From Candidatus Heimdallarchaeota archaeon (GTDB taxonomy: Archaea > Asgardarchaeota > Heimdallarchaeia > Heimdallarchaeales > Kariarchaeaceae): 64,000 bases of DNA. The position numbers were made by a program, and so were the translations under genes. Positions 8,781-18,239 of the stretch are shown piece by piece; position 1 is the first letter of the stretch, and each line of letters begins with the position of its first letter. The notes under the pieces are model-generated. The model was given only the letters and a program-made list of their open reading frames with translations. It searched no databases and had not been told where the DNA came from. Where the stretch lies: contig JADCLS010000008.1 in assembly GCA_026702845.1 (NCBI GenBank), positions 62,001-126,000 on the forward strand, given 5' to 3'.

Positions 8781-9974
8781 TTACCTTTTCTTTTTAAGAA
8801 TGAAGACGGTTGAGAAGAGAGCTATAAAGATAGGTAACATAGGTAGTGGTAGGAAGGCTGCACCTTCAAACTGACCAACCTCAATGTCATCCAAATCATC
8901 AGGAGTTGCGGCAACAACAATATCGCCATCTTTGATCTTTTGTGTCAGATCATCAATAACATCTGCTCTGACTTTACCTTCATATTCACCATTAAGGATA
9001 TCTTGTGTATAGGTCATGGGGGATATACCAACACCATCCTCTGCAATTCCCAATGAGGAAACACCTGTGGTCCAGGTTCCTGCCATAAGCTTATCAATAT
9101 CACTTTCAACAGCAACATCAACTCTCTTGAGCATGGAAGTCAAAACATTACCCTCTGAGAGGTAATCCTGATCAGAATCGACTCCAATTGCATAATATTT
9201 GGTCTCACCAGCTTCCTCGTTGGCATCAGTAACTGCATTGATTGCACCAACACCAGTACCTCCAGCAGCGGAGAAAATAATGTCAGCACTGTTTTCCATC
9301 ATGGTTTCTGCTAGTTGAGCTCCTCCTGAGAGATCTCCCCAAGGATTGTTTGGATCTGGAGAATATTCTACAAGCACGCTGATATCAGCATCAATGTAAC
9401 GAGCACCGTGTTCAAATCCTACCCAAAATCTGTTGATGAGTGGGATATCCAGACCACCGATAAAACCAAGTACTTTTGTCTCGGTCACCATTGCAGCCAT
9501 TGCACCAGCAAGGAATGAACCTTCCTGCTCTTTGAACACAATATTGTTCACATTTGGTACCAATGTAGCATTATCAAATTCAATTACTGAATCGATGATC
9601 ATGAAATTAATCTCAGGATGGGCTATGGCAGCAGCCTTAATACCATCACCAGATGAGAATCCAATACCAATAATCAAATCATAAGGATCTGCATCATCAG
9701 CAAATTGCAATAATGCATTGTTAATTGCGGTGATATCACATGCACTCTCACATGCTTTATCAACCTCAAGGTCAGTACCATATTCGGTTTTAGCATTTTC
9801 AATACCCTTATCGGCAGCATCATTAAAACTTAGGTCTCCAAGACCTCCTGTTGAGTACACAATTGCAACTCTCTTAGGATCTGCTGTCAAAGAGATATTA
9901 TTTGAAGCAACTGTACCATGAATACTAGCTAAGAATAGGATAGCGAGTCCAAAAGTAAGTAATTTTTTATTCAT
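8781..9974 (-). CDS. BMP-family substrate-binding protein, C-terminally anchored
   Basis: 397 residues from ATG 9974 (MNKKLLTF), chosen because GAGGATGA lies just upstream and the N-terminus then begins with a signal peptide (about residues 1-24). Family features: VAIVYSTGGLGDLSFND, LIIGIGFSSGDGI and VLGFIGGLDIPLINRFWVGFE. BMP proteins bind purine nucleosides or related ligands and feed the cognate ABC permeases, encoded immediately downstream. No lipobox Cys follows the signal peptide. Instead the C-terminus carries a hydrophobic helix (LPLPMLPIFIALFSTVFIL) ending KKKR, so the protein is probably tethered by a C-terminal membrane anchor. Confidence 0.93.
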   Translation of the reverse strand: MNKKLLTFGLAILFLASIHGTVASNNISLTADPKRVAIVYSTGGLGDLSFNDAADKGIENAKTEYGTDLEVDKACESACDITAINNALLQFADDADPYDLIIGIGFSSGDGIKAAAIAHPEINFMIIDSVIEFDNATLVPNVNNIVFKEQEGSFLAGAMAAMVTETKVLGFIGGLDIPLINRFWVGFEHGARYIDADISVLVEYSPDPNNPWGDLSGGAQLAETMMENSADIIFSAAGGTGVGAINAVTDANEEAGETKYYAIGVDSDQDYLSEGNVLTSMLKRVDVAVESDIDKLMAGTWTTGVSSLGIAEDGVGISPMTYTQDILNGEYEGKVRADVIDDLTQKIKDGDIVVAATPDDLDDIEVGQFEGAAFLPLPMLPIFIALFSTVFILKKKR

Positions 9975-10087
9975 AATTTCATCCTCTTGAGGATAACTGT
10001 ACAAATAGTGTTCCAAATAAAAATCAATCTTTCACTTTATATTAAAAATACAAGGATATTAATTAGGAATGCTAAATTTTCTCCGAA

Positions 10088-10711
10088 TTACAATTTTTCC
10101 TTAGCTTTACTCAAGATTAGATCAATAATCTTAGTATGTTCACGGTCACCATAAATAACAAGATCAGCCTTTTTCATATCCAGCATTACAGTGTTGATCT
10201 GGGTAGGTCTGACAGTATGTTCATATTGTGAGAGCACTGAATCAAGGCTTCTACCACGTTCAACAAGATCTCGTCTCACTCTTCTCATTAACCTTAAATC
10301 TGCATCCAATTCAACATAGATACTCAAGGTACTAATTTCGATCAATTCGTCAAAACTTAGCGAGAAAATGCCCTCTACAATGATCAAATTTGCAGGTTTA
10401 ATACTTCTGAATTGATTAGTTTGTGTGTGAGTCGTGAAATCATATATTGGTATTCGAACCTCTGATGAAGAGGATAGATGACGAATGGTTTGAATAAAAG
10501 TCTCCTTATCAATTGATGATGGATCATCATAATTGATCTTTATTCTCTCCTCCATTGAAAGATGGGATAAATCCTTATAGAATTCATCAGAACTAATTCG
10601 AGCACAACTAATACCTCGCTTGGCCGCCTCTTCTAGAAGTTCATTTGCAAAAAAACTCTTTCCAGCATTGGTAGGACCTGAAATGATAAGAACAAAGGGC
10701 TGATCTACCAT
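10088..10711 (-). CDS. uridine kinase-like P-loop kinase
   Basis: 207 residues. Walker A is SGPTNAGKSFFA (about residues 10-21). The uridine-kinase-like region SDEFYKDL... INYDDPSSIDKETF supplies the catalytic Asp and substrate loop, and LIIVEGIFSL is the strand before the lid. The lid RRVRRDLVERGRSLDSV carries the Arg cluster. The family phosphorylates uridine/cytidine or related small molecules with ATP. Its position directly upstream, on the same strand, of the BMP-type importer supports nucleoside salvage: uptake followed by trapping as monophosphate. The C-terminal part diverges from bacterial Udk, so phosphoribulokinase-like or other substrates remain possible. Confidence 0.8.
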   Translation of the reverse strand: MVDQPFVLIISGPTNAGKSFFANELLEEAAKRGISCARISSDEFYKDLSHLSMEERIKINYDDPSSIDKETFIQTIRHLSSSSEVRIPIYDFTTHTQTNQFRSIKPANLIIVEGIFSLSFDELIEISTLSIYVELDADLRLMRRVRRDLVERGRSLDSVLSQYEHTVRPTQINTVMLDMKKADLVIYGDREHTKIIDLILSKAKEKL

Positions 10712-10776
10712 AGTTCGATAATAAATCAGAAGATTATATAGATAACTACTGAGAGATGAAGATACTGGTATGATTT

Positions 10777-11151
10777 TTATTGTTCTGGGATAATACCTGA
10801 TTCACCAAAGATGATTGAGGAAACATGATTTGAAATGTCATGAAAATTCGTTGGTTTGCTAAATACTCGCTTAACATTAGAAAATTCATCAATCAATTCA
10901 GGGTATGAATTACCAGAATAAACAACTACTGGTAGAAATGGAATTTTAGAAATCATCGTAATTCCATCCATGTATGGCATTTCAATATCTGTGAGAATTA
11001 AAGAGACCTTGGTTTCTTTGAGTATATCAAGTGCTTCCAGTCCATGATTAGCGATTAGAACTTGATAACCCTGTTTCTCAAAGAAAATCTTCAGTACACG
11101 TTGAAGATTAAGATCATCCTCAACTACCAATATAGTTTGCACGTGATTCAT
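10777..11151 (-). CDS. stand-alone response regulator receiver (CheY-like)
   Basis: 124 residues, a single receiver domain with no output domain. The acidic pair follows the first strand (VVEDD), the phospho-acceptor Asp is in LILTDIEMPYMDG (about residue 55), Ser/Thr is in VVVYSGNS and the conserved Lys is in VFSKPTN. No histidine kinase is encoded next to it, so the partner must lie elsewhere. It is 65 nt upstream of the uridine-kinase-like gene on the same strand; co-transcription is possible but not shown. Confidence 0.9.
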   Translation of the reverse strand: MNHVQTILVVEDDLNLQRVLKIFFEKQGYQVLIANHGLEALDILKETKVSLILTDIEMPYMDGITMISKIPFLPVVVYSGNSYPELIDEFSNVKRVFSKPTNFHDISNHVSSIIFGESGIIPEQ

Positions 11152-11361
11152 TCTGAATTTAGATATTTAAATTTCCTTTGATCACTTTTCGAGAGTATGA
11201 TATGGATTAAAAACGATTTTACTATTCTAAATTACTATTAATCCAGTTTCATAATATTGTGTAAAAGGATAATGAGGAATTATGGTTATTACAACATGTT
11301 GACTGATAATAAACCATCGGATTGAGATAATCTTTTTATTTTCTGTCGTACTAGTCATGAT

Positions 11362-11682
11362 ATGAATTCTGGTGCCAATCAGCATTTGAATGAAATTGTC
11401 AATCAATTGTTTGATCAAGCTGTTAAAGATGGGATCATTACTGATGAAGAGTATATTCTTATTCAATCAATAGAATTTGAGATGGATCGGTACTTAGAAG
11501 GCCTAAATTTTGCATTAGAGGATGGGATCATTACCGAGATGGAAAAAGAAAAATTGATTAAATTGCAGAAAGCAATAGTTGCTAAAGCTGAACATACTGC
11601 AGCGGCAGATGGTATAGTGGATGAGGATGAAAAGGAATTGTTGCGCGTTCTAAAATATGTTTTGACCATCTATCTTAGTTGA
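11362..11682 (+). CDS. small acidic protein with three DGI(I/V)-type helical repeats
   Basis: 106 residues, unrecognised family. Three internal repeats about 30 residues apart carry the core VKDGIITDEE (Asp about 23), LEDGIITEME (about 54) and AADGIVDEDE (about 83), each followed by a predicted helix rich in Leu, Ile and Lys. The Asp/Glu-rich turns resemble metal-binding loops or TerB-like helical repeats, but canonical EF-hand spacing is not met. A short TATA-like AT-rich tract precedes the start. Its 3' end overlaps the convergent ABC exporter by 8 nt. Function unknown. Confidence 0.65.
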   Translation: MNSGANQHLNEIVNQLFDQAVKDGIITDEEYILIQSIEFEMDRYLEGLNFALEDGIITEMEKEKLIKLQKAIVAKAEHTAAADGIVDEDEKELLRVLKYVLTIYLS

Positions 11683-13447
11683 TTATCATTCTTTCACCAG
11701 TTTGAACCCTCCAAAGAGCGGCATATTGTCCATTCTTGTCAAGTAATTCTTCATGTGTACCCATTTCAATAAGTCTACCATTAGCAAGGACAAAGATATT
11801 ATCTGCATTACGAATAGTACTTAATCGGTGTGCAATTACAATTGATGTTCTATCCACTATCAATTTATCAAGTGATCTTTGTATTGCTGCTTCTGTTTCA
11901 TTATCCACATTAGAAGTAGCTTCATCTAGGATGAGTATTGGTGGGTTCTTTAGTACAGCTCTGGCAATAGAGATCCTCTGTTTTTGTCCTCCTGATAGTT
12001 TCTGACCACGTTCTCCAACTAGTGTGTCATAACCTTGAGGTAAATTCTCCACGAAATCATGTACCTCTGCTATTTTGGCGGCCTCGATAACCTGTTCCAT
12101 GCTTGCATCCCTATTTCCATAGATGATATTCTCGTAAACAGTTCCATCCAGAAGGAAAACATCCTGTGATACATACCCAGTCAATTCCCTGAATTTTTTC
12201 AATTCAAGACGACGAAGATCCACTCCATCTAGGGTGATATGACCTCTTGAAGGATCATAGAATCGTAGCAATAATTTTGTAATGGTTGATTTTCCAGCAC
12301 CAGTTGGACCTACAAAGGCAACTGTCTGTCCAGGATTAATGGTTATGGCAAGATCATTAATGATATCAGGCCTGGTCTTGTAATCAAAACCCACTTCATG
12401 GAAGATAATCTCACCCTTGACATCATTAATTATTTCATCTCCACCAATTATCTTCTTTTGTGTATCCAATAGATCTAATGCACGGTTAGTGGAGGCCATT
12501 GCACGCTGGTACTGGTCAAAGGTCTCACCAAGACGGGTTAATGGCCATAGGAGTCTTTGGATCAAAAATATGATGACACTATAAGCACTGATCTCAAGCG
12601 ATCCCTCAAGTGTATAGATACCACCCAGGATCATCATGGCAAGAAAACCCATTACTATGATCATTCGTATCATGGGGGAGAAAGCAGAACTTAACTTGAT
12701 GACATTTCTATTTGCCTGCCGGTAATTATTTGATGATTCCCTGATTCGCTCCAATTCATAAGCCTCGTTAGTATAGCTCTTGATAGTTGCAATTCCAGTA
12801 AGGTTATTGGATAACCTACCGTTGAGTATTCCCACCTTATCTCGCATCACTGCATACCTTGGTTCCAACCTTGCCTGGAACTTTATGCTGAAGAAAATAA
12901 TAAAGGGTATAGGGATAAGAGCAATTGCTCCTATCACGGGATTTAGGGCAAAGAACATGATAGAGATGGCTACTACTGTCACACTGACTTGAATCAAATC
13001 ATTTGCACCTATATCAAGGAAACGTTCAAGTTGATTGACATCATCATTGAGCACGGCCATCAGACCTCCTGTCTGCCTATCCTCAAAATATTCCACCTCT
13101 AAATGCTGTAAGTGATCATACGCATCTAGCCTCAATTTATGTTGCACAGATTGGGCTAAGTTTCTCCATTGAACTTTATATAAATACTCAAACAATGATT
13201 CACCCATCCACACAAACAAGGTGAGAACACCGAGTACTATGAGTTGATCGGTTGTATCTATAATTCCATATTGAGCAAATACTGAGCCTTCCTCACGTAC
13301 TACTATATCTACAGCAGCACCTATAAGGAGCGGAGGGGCAAGATCTAACAGTTTATTCAATACTGAGTATAGCGTTGCCAGAAACATCATTTTGCGATGA
13401 GATTCTGTATACGCAATCAATCGCCTCAATGGTGATGGTTTAGTCAT
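11675..13447 (-). CDS. MsbA/MDR-type ABC exporter (fused permease-ATPase)
   Basis: 590 residues. The N-terminal six-helix exporter domain (about 1-320) contains the typical coupling segment YFEDRQTGGLMAVLNDDVNQ. The C-terminal NBD (about 335-590) has Walker A GPTGAGKSTITKL, Q-loop YVSQDVFLLDG, signature KLSGGQKQRISIARA, Walker B ILILDEATS and the H-loop His in IVIAHRLSTI. One half-transporter, so it should work as a homodimer or with a partner elsewhere. Substrates in this family range from lipids to drugs and cannot be assigned here. Confidence 0.93.
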   Translation of the reverse strand: MTKPSPLRRLIAYTESHRKMMFLATLYSVLNKLLDLAPPLLIGAAVDIVVREEGSVFAQYGIIDTTDQLIVLGVLTLFVWMGESLFEYLYKVQWRNLAQSVQHKLRLDAYDHLQHLEVEYFEDRQTGGLMAVLNDDVNQLERFLDIGANDLIQVSVTVVAISIMFFALNPVIGAIALIPIPFIIFFSIKFQARLEPRYAVMRDKVGILNGRLSNNLTGIATIKSYTNEAYELERIRESSNNYRQANRNVIKLSSAFSPMIRMIIVMGFLAMMILGGIYTLEGSLEISAYSVIIFLIQRLLWPLTRLGETFDQYQRAMASTNRALDLLDTQKKIIGGDEIINDVKGEIIFHEVGFDYKTRPDIINDLAITINPGQTVAFVGPTGAGKSTITKLLLRFYDPSRGHITLDGVDLRRLELKKFRELTGYVSQDVFLLDGTVYENIIYGNRDASMEQVIEAAKIAEVHDFVENLPQGYDTLVGERGQKLSGGQKQRISIARAVLKNPPILILDEATSNVDNETEAAIQRSLDKLIVDRTSIVIAHRLSTIRNADNIFVLANGRLIEMGTHEELLDKNGQYAALWRVQTGERMIIN

Positions 13448-13467
13448 ACGCTGAATTAATAATCATG

Positions 13468-13577
13468 CCTAAAAAAGGATGAGTTTGTGGTAATTGATAT
13501 TGAGATCTATTTTGAGGTTTGAATAATTTATCGTTCTAGTTATACGCAATAAATTCAGCCTAGCGCCCTAAAAAAGG
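13468..13577. repeat. direct repeat CCTAAAAAAGG (x2) in a 347-bp gap
   Basis: The gap 13448-13794 lies between the divergent ABC exporter and Cys-rich protein genes and has no supportable ORF. CCTAAAAAAGG occurs at 13468-13478 and again at 13567-13577, each 20-23 nt downstream of an ACGC. A small palindrome TATCG/CGATA (13648-13662) and a TATA-like TTAAATAT about 40 nt before the downstream start are also seen. The repeats sit upstream of the exporter start and could be operator sites for it. That is inference from position only. Confidence 0.35.
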
Positions 13578-13794
13578 TTCAACATCAAGATTTGATAGTT
13601 TGGTATAGAATTTTGGCTTAAATTGACTTGAATCTCTAAATTAGGTTTATCGAAAAACGATATGTTAATAAATAGACGTTACAGCACATATTTTCCGCAA
13701 AAAAAATTCGTACTGATGTGTCCGAGCGAAACTTGAATTAGCTAGTCCTTAAATATGATCAAAGAAATCATTATAGTAACTAGAGGTGTTGTGG

Positions 13795-14406
13795 ATGAGT
13801 TACAAGAAAAAATTCGCTGAAAAATTTATCCTACCAATTGAAAATGATGATGTTCTTTTCTACAAATCCGATAGTTCATTAATTCATATTTTTGTTCCCA
13901 GACAATCTGGATCCCATAAATCGGTGTGTGGTTTGCATCTGAAAAATACTTTCGAGGTGACAGAACCTGCAATTGTTGCCGATGTTTGTGCTAAATGCCT
14001 GAAAGATCAATATGCCTTCGATCAGGCAAGTCCATTCTACACTGCTTTGTGGGTAGAACTTTTCAATGATTACACCAGTGATGGTACAAAAAGATCCAAC
14101 CCAGAGGTGGATCTAGATGAGATATTACAATCCCAATTGGATTATGAATTACTCAGCATCCAGGTTCAAAATGAGATCAGGCAATGCAATCATGCCTTTC
14201 TCCAGTATCTGATGAGATATAATAGTTTAACAAAACTCGAATGTCATAATTGCCAGCAAGAGATATCCCAAATGCATTGTGATTGTGTCGATCCCATGTT
14301 GATAGATTTTGTTGATATGGATGATTCAGGAGAAGAAGTCAAGCGTGATGCATTTTGTATGAGATGTAATGGATATCTAATTCGAGATGTGGATAAGTTA
14401 TTGTAA
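13795..14406 (+). CDS. hypothetical Cys-rich, probably zinc-binding protein
   Basis: 203 residues from ATG 13795 (MSYKKKF), preferred over an upstream GTG because GAGGTG stands 6 nt before it. Family not recognised. The N-terminal third has a single Cys/His pair (VCGLHL) and a CAKC. The C-terminal third has CHNC, a CDC triplet and CMRC, enough for one or two zinc ribbons. The middle is acidic and helical. A TATA-like box lies about 40 nt upstream. Nothing in the neighbourhood suggests a role. Confidence 0.6.
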   Translation: MSYKKKFAEKFILPIENDDVLFYKSDSSLIHIFVPRQSGSHKSVCGLHLKNTFEVTEPAIVADVCAKCLKDQYAFDQASPFYTALWVELFNDYTSDGTKRSNPEVDLDEILQSQLDYELLSIQVQNEIRQCNHAFLQYLMRYNSLTKLECHNCQQEISQMHCDCVDPMLIDFVDMDDSGEEVKRDAFCMRCNGYLIRDVDKLL

Positions 14407-14500
14407 TAAACTAATAGATTTCCTAATTTGTGCAGAAAATTGTCTTTAGAAGAGCTAATAATGCCAATATAAAAATAATCTAAGGTGAATTAGTAATCAG

Positions 14501-16009
14501 ATGTCTGAAGAATACTCACGACTGATGACCTTGTATAAAGAACAGGTTATTTTGGATCAAATCTCTGGACTCGCACGATGGGATTACGAGACTAAAATGC
14601 CTCAAAAAGGAGTTCAACAACGTGGAGAGATGTTTGGTCTGATTTCCAAACTAGATCATGAATTGAAAACCAATAAGGAAATTGATTCATTATTAGACAC
14701 TCTTGAGCAATCTAAAGTATTCAAAACACTGAATGCTGATGAAAGAAGAAATATTTTACTGATTCGAAGAGAATACGACCAACAAACCAAAATTCCAGGG
14801 GAGTTACTGGTAGAGCAGAGTAAACTGATGGCCACTGCTGGCCAGGCATGGAGAAAAGCTAAACAGGAAAATAACTGGAAGGAATTTGAACCATTTATTG
14901 AACAACATGTCAATCTAGCAAAGCAAATCGCCAAGCATCTCAATGAAAATATGGATCCATATGATGTAATGTTAGATATCTTTGAGCCGGGAATGAACCA
15001 GAACCGATATGATACTCTATTCAATGAATTACGTGATGGTACAGTTGAGCTCCTCAAGAAAATCAATGAAGCAGAACCTGGAGATCGAAAATTGATAAAA
15101 AGAAGAGTCACCATCAAACGACAAGAGAAACTGATGGAGGAACTTATGAAGGTCATCGGGTTTGATTTGCAAGCAGGCAGACTAGATGTAGCCGCACATC
15201 CTTTTACCAGTGGTCCAGGAATGGATGATGTCCGAATCACCACTCGATACATTATTAATGATTTTTCAAGCTCCTTCTTCAGTGTGGCTCATGAAGGAGG
15301 ACATGGTATTTACGAACAGAACTCAGATCCCGATGTAAAGTTCCAGCCTGTTTCAAGATATTGCTCCATGGGGATTCATGAATCACAATCGAGGATGTAT
15401 GAGAATATATTCTGCAGGTCTGATAAATTCTGGAAGTATTTCATGCCGGTGCTTAACAAAATAACCCGTGATGGTTTCAAAGATGTGAAATTTAATGATT
15501 TCATGAAAGCAATCAATGTAGTTCGTCCATCTATGATTAGAGTGGAAGCTGATGAGGTAACCTATAATATGCACATTATCCTTAGGTATGAACTGGAAAG
15601 AGACCTTATCAATGGCAGAATTGAGGTTAATGATCTTCCCCAGCTATGGAACAACAAAATGGAACAATATCTTGGCATTGTACCGGAAACTGATAGCGAA
15701 GGAGTTTTGCAGGATATTCATTGGAGCTCAGGAGCCTTCGGCTACTTTCCAACATATACATTGGGAAATATCTATGCAGCCCAATTCCTCAAACTAGGCC
15801 TTGAGAAAGCAATACCGGGCTGGGAGAAGGATTTGACGAAAGGCAATTTCAAGCGGATCAACCAATGGTTACACAAAAATATTCATAATGTCGGGAATCG
15901 ATTTGATCCCTATGATCTAGTAGAAAAAGTAACAGGTGAACCTCCATCCGCCAAGTATCTTCTTGAGTACTTGAATGAAAAATATGCTAGCATCTACAAT
16001 TTAAAGTGA
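14501..16009 (+). CDS. M32-family metallocarboxypeptidase (thermostable carboxypeptidase type)
   Basis: 502 residues, full length for the family. The zinc-binding HEXXH motif reads VAHEGGHGIYEQ (His about residue 264), with the family regions HPFTSGPGMDDVRITTR upstream and GIHESQSRMYEN downstream, which supplies the third ligand Glu. C-terminal IRVEADEVTYNMHI and the YFPTYTLGNIYAAQ region are also characteristic. It removes C-terminal residues from peptides in the cytoplasm. A weak SD (AAGGTGA) precedes the start. Monocistronic by appearance. Confidence 0.93.
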   Translation: MSEEYSRLMTLYKEQVILDQISGLARWDYETKMPQKGVQQRGEMFGLISKLDHELKTNKEIDSLLDTLEQSKVFKTLNADERRNILLIRREYDQQTKIPGELLVEQSKLMATAGQAWRKAKQENNWKEFEPFIEQHVNLAKQIAKHLNENMDPYDVMLDIFEPGMNQNRYDTLFNELRDGTVELLKKINEAEPGDRKLIKRRVTIKRQEKLMEELMKVIGFDLQAGRLDVAAHPFTSGPGMDDVRITTRYIINDFSSSFFSVAHEGGHGIYEQNSDPDVKFQPVSRYCSMGIHESQSRMYENIFCRSDKFWKYFMPVLNKITRDGFKDVKFNDFMKAINVVRPSMIRVEADEVTYNMHIILRYELERDLINGRIEVNDLPQLWNNKMEQYLGIVPETDSEGVLQDIHWSSGAFGYFPTYTLGNIYAAQFLKLGLEKAIPGWEKDLTKGNFKRINQWLHKNIHNVGNRFDPYDLVEKVTGEPPSAKYLLEYLNEKYASIYNLK

Positions 16010-16083
16010 CACATTTAGATGAATCTAACAAAAAAATACAAAGATCACACAATATCTAAATTTGCATTTGTACAGAGCTCTTT

Positions 16084-18102
16084 GTGGAGATACAACAATA
16101 CCCTCTTAGATCAATTGAGATTATTAATTGTAAATTGGGAGACAAATTCTGGTTTCCAAGACAGAAAATAAACAATGATCGAACGATCCCCCATAATTTT
16201 GACAAATGTGAAGAAACAGGCAGATTGGATAATTTCAGGATTGCTGCTGGGAGAAAGGAGGGAACATTTAGAGGTATTTGCTATGATGATTCCGATGTTT
16301 TCAAGGTGATGGAGGGTGCGGCACATTCCTTAATCCTCAATCTGAATGATGAGCTGGAAGTGTTTATGGATGAGTTTATTGAAATTATTGCAGATGCCCA
16401 AGAGGAGGATGGATATCTATATACGATCAGAACCATACTGAAGGAAGATACGGGGGGAATTGCTGGAAAATCCAGATGGTCTAATTTACTTATGTCTCAT
16501 GAGCTCTACAATGCAGGACACATGTATGAAGCAGCTTTGGCCTATTATAAGGCGACAGGTAAAACCAACTTCATGGAAATTGCGATCAAGCACTTTGAAC
16601 TGATAAAACAAACATTCGGGCCTAATGAAAATCAGTTGCATATTCCACCCGGACATCAGGAAATCGAATTGGCATTGGTTAAATTGTATGATTCAACTGG
16701 AAGAGAGGATATGTTAACCATGGCAAAATATTTCATGGATATTAGGGGTGATAAATCCACCCATAAAATACACAGTATAGCTGGTTTACAAGCAGTATTT
16801 CAGGATCATCTCCCCGTGGTGAATCAAACTGAGGCCAAGGGTCATGCAGTTAGGGCTTGTTATGGATATGCAGGTATGACGGATATTGCTGCTTTGTACA
16901 ATGATGATCAGTACAGACAAGCTGTAAAGACCCTATGGAAGGATATTGTAGAGTATCGATTGATGCTGACTGGTGGGATTGGAGAATGGAGGATTACAGA
17001 GGGGTTCTCTCGCAAGTATAACCTAAAAAATTTTATAAGCTATAATGAATCCTGTGCTGCACTTTCACTGATACTATTCTCTCATCGTTTGTTTTTATTG
17101 TTCAAGCAGGTTAAATATATGGATTTGATTGAGAGGATCCTATATAATGGATTGTTAGCAGGATTGAGTCTTGAGGGTGATGCTTACTTCTATCCCAATC
17201 CACTGGAAAGTGATGGAATTTTCAGATTTAATACGGGATATCGAAGTGGTGGGAGCACCACACGTAGTCCCTGGTTCTCCACATCTTGCTGTCCCACCAA
17301 TTTTGCTAGATTTCTCCCTCAAATTGCCAGATATGCCTATGCTGAGAGCAAGGATTCCATCTACATCAATTTATTCATTGCTGGATCTGTCAATTTGCAT
17401 GATTGTGCATTCACTGTTAGGACTGAGTATCCTTGGGATGGCAAAATTCAGATTGAGATTGATAAAGAGGTATGCAGAACTCTAAAAATAAGAGTACCAC
17501 ATTGGCTGAGAGGAAAGGTAGTTGATAGCAATTTATATGAGTACACTTCTCCTCTGTTTCTTTCAACGATAAATGTTAGAATCAATGATGAAGAGTGGGA
17601 AATTGATGTTATTGATGGCTATATTACTCTGGACCAAACTTTGGAAAGGGGAGATATCATCTCATTTGAATTCCCCATGCCAGTTATGAAGGTCAGAGCA
17701 CATCCCAAACTCAAAGAGAATCGAGGTAAGCTTTCCATTGAACGAGGGCCATTGGTGTATTGTGCTGAGGAAAAAGATAATGGATCTGCACTAAATCTCA
17801 TCATTGATGAACGGGCTACATATAGCACTTTCTTTAATGAAGACTTGCTCAAAGGCGTTGTCACTATTCAAACCACGGGCTACTTCCGTAATCGTAGCCT
17901 TGGAGAACGATGGAGGATGAAAACGAAAAATTGGGTATGGTGGCATAAACGATACTTAAGTGGGATACTTGGTCGTTGGACCATTGAATTGGCCAAGAGA
18001 AAGAGAATTAGAGGACAGAAACAGATCACCCTAATTCCTTATTATGCTTGGGGAAATCGTGGTGGCAATGAGATGATTGTGTGGTTCAAATATCATACCT
18101 AG
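16084..18102 (+). CDS. GH127/DUF1680-type glycoside hydrolase (beta-L-arabinofuranosidase-like)
   Basis: 672 residues from GTG. N-terminal FWFPRQ and the (alpha/alpha)6-barrel region NFRIAAGRKEGTFRGICYDDSDVFK are typical. The zinc/cysteine catalytic set of the family is present: Glu and Cys in NESCAAL (about 321), then the Cys pair in SCCPTNFAR (about 401). C-terminal beta-sandwich: RGPLVYCAEE and LIPYYAWGNRG. Known members hydrolyse beta-L-arabinofuranosides. No signal peptide, so it would act on imported oligosaccharides. No other carbohydrate genes flank it. An acquisition from bacteria is possible but not shown. Confidence 0.88.
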   Translation: MEIQQYPLRSIEIINCKLGDKFWFPRQKINNDRTIPHNFDKCEETGRLDNFRIAAGRKEGTFRGICYDDSDVFKVMEGAAHSLILNLNDELEVFMDEFIEIIADAQEEDGYLYTIRTILKEDTGGIAGKSRWSNLLMSHELYNAGHMYEAALAYYKATGKTNFMEIAIKHFELIKQTFGPNENQLHIPPGHQEIELALVKLYDSTGREDMLTMAKYFMDIRGDKSTHKIHSIAGLQAVFQDHLPVVNQTEAKGHAVRACYGYAGMTDIAALYNDDQYRQAVKTLWKDIVEYRLMLTGGIGEWRITEGFSRKYNLKNFISYNESCAALSLILFSHRLFLLFKQVKYMDLIERILYNGLLAGLSLEGDAYFYPNPLESDGIFRFNTGYRSGGSTTRSPWFSTSCCPTNFARFLPQIARYAYAESKDSIYINLFIAGSVNLHDCAFTVRTEYPWDGKIQIEIDKEVCRTLKIRVPHWLRGKVVDSNLYEYTSPLFLSTINVRINDEEWEIDVIDGYITLDQTLERGDIISFEFPMPVMKVRAHPKLKENRGKLSIERGPLVYCAEEKDNGSALNLIIDERATYSTFFNEDLLKGVVTIQTTGYFRNRSLGERWRMKTKNWVWWHKRYLSGILGRWTIELAKRKRIRGQKQITLIPYYAWGNRGGNEMIVWFKYHT

Positions 18103-18239
18103 GTTTATAATTTGATAAGTATTTCTCATTTCCCAATATATCCATCTGAAATATGATTATATTAAATTTATGAAAAATGTTACCCTTTTGTATGGAACAA
18201 ATTAGACATGCTTAAATATTTCAAGGAGTAATATATTGT

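Noticed and set aside
11227..11466. 79-residue minus-strand ORF opposite the three-repeat protein
   Set aside because: It overlaps the 5' part of the repeat-bearing plus-strand gene and shows no recognisable features.
14656..15252. 198-residue minus-strand ORF inside the M32 carboxypeptidase gene
   Set aside because: Antisense to a gene with full catalytic motifs; the Ser/Leu-rich composition is typical of a shadow frame.
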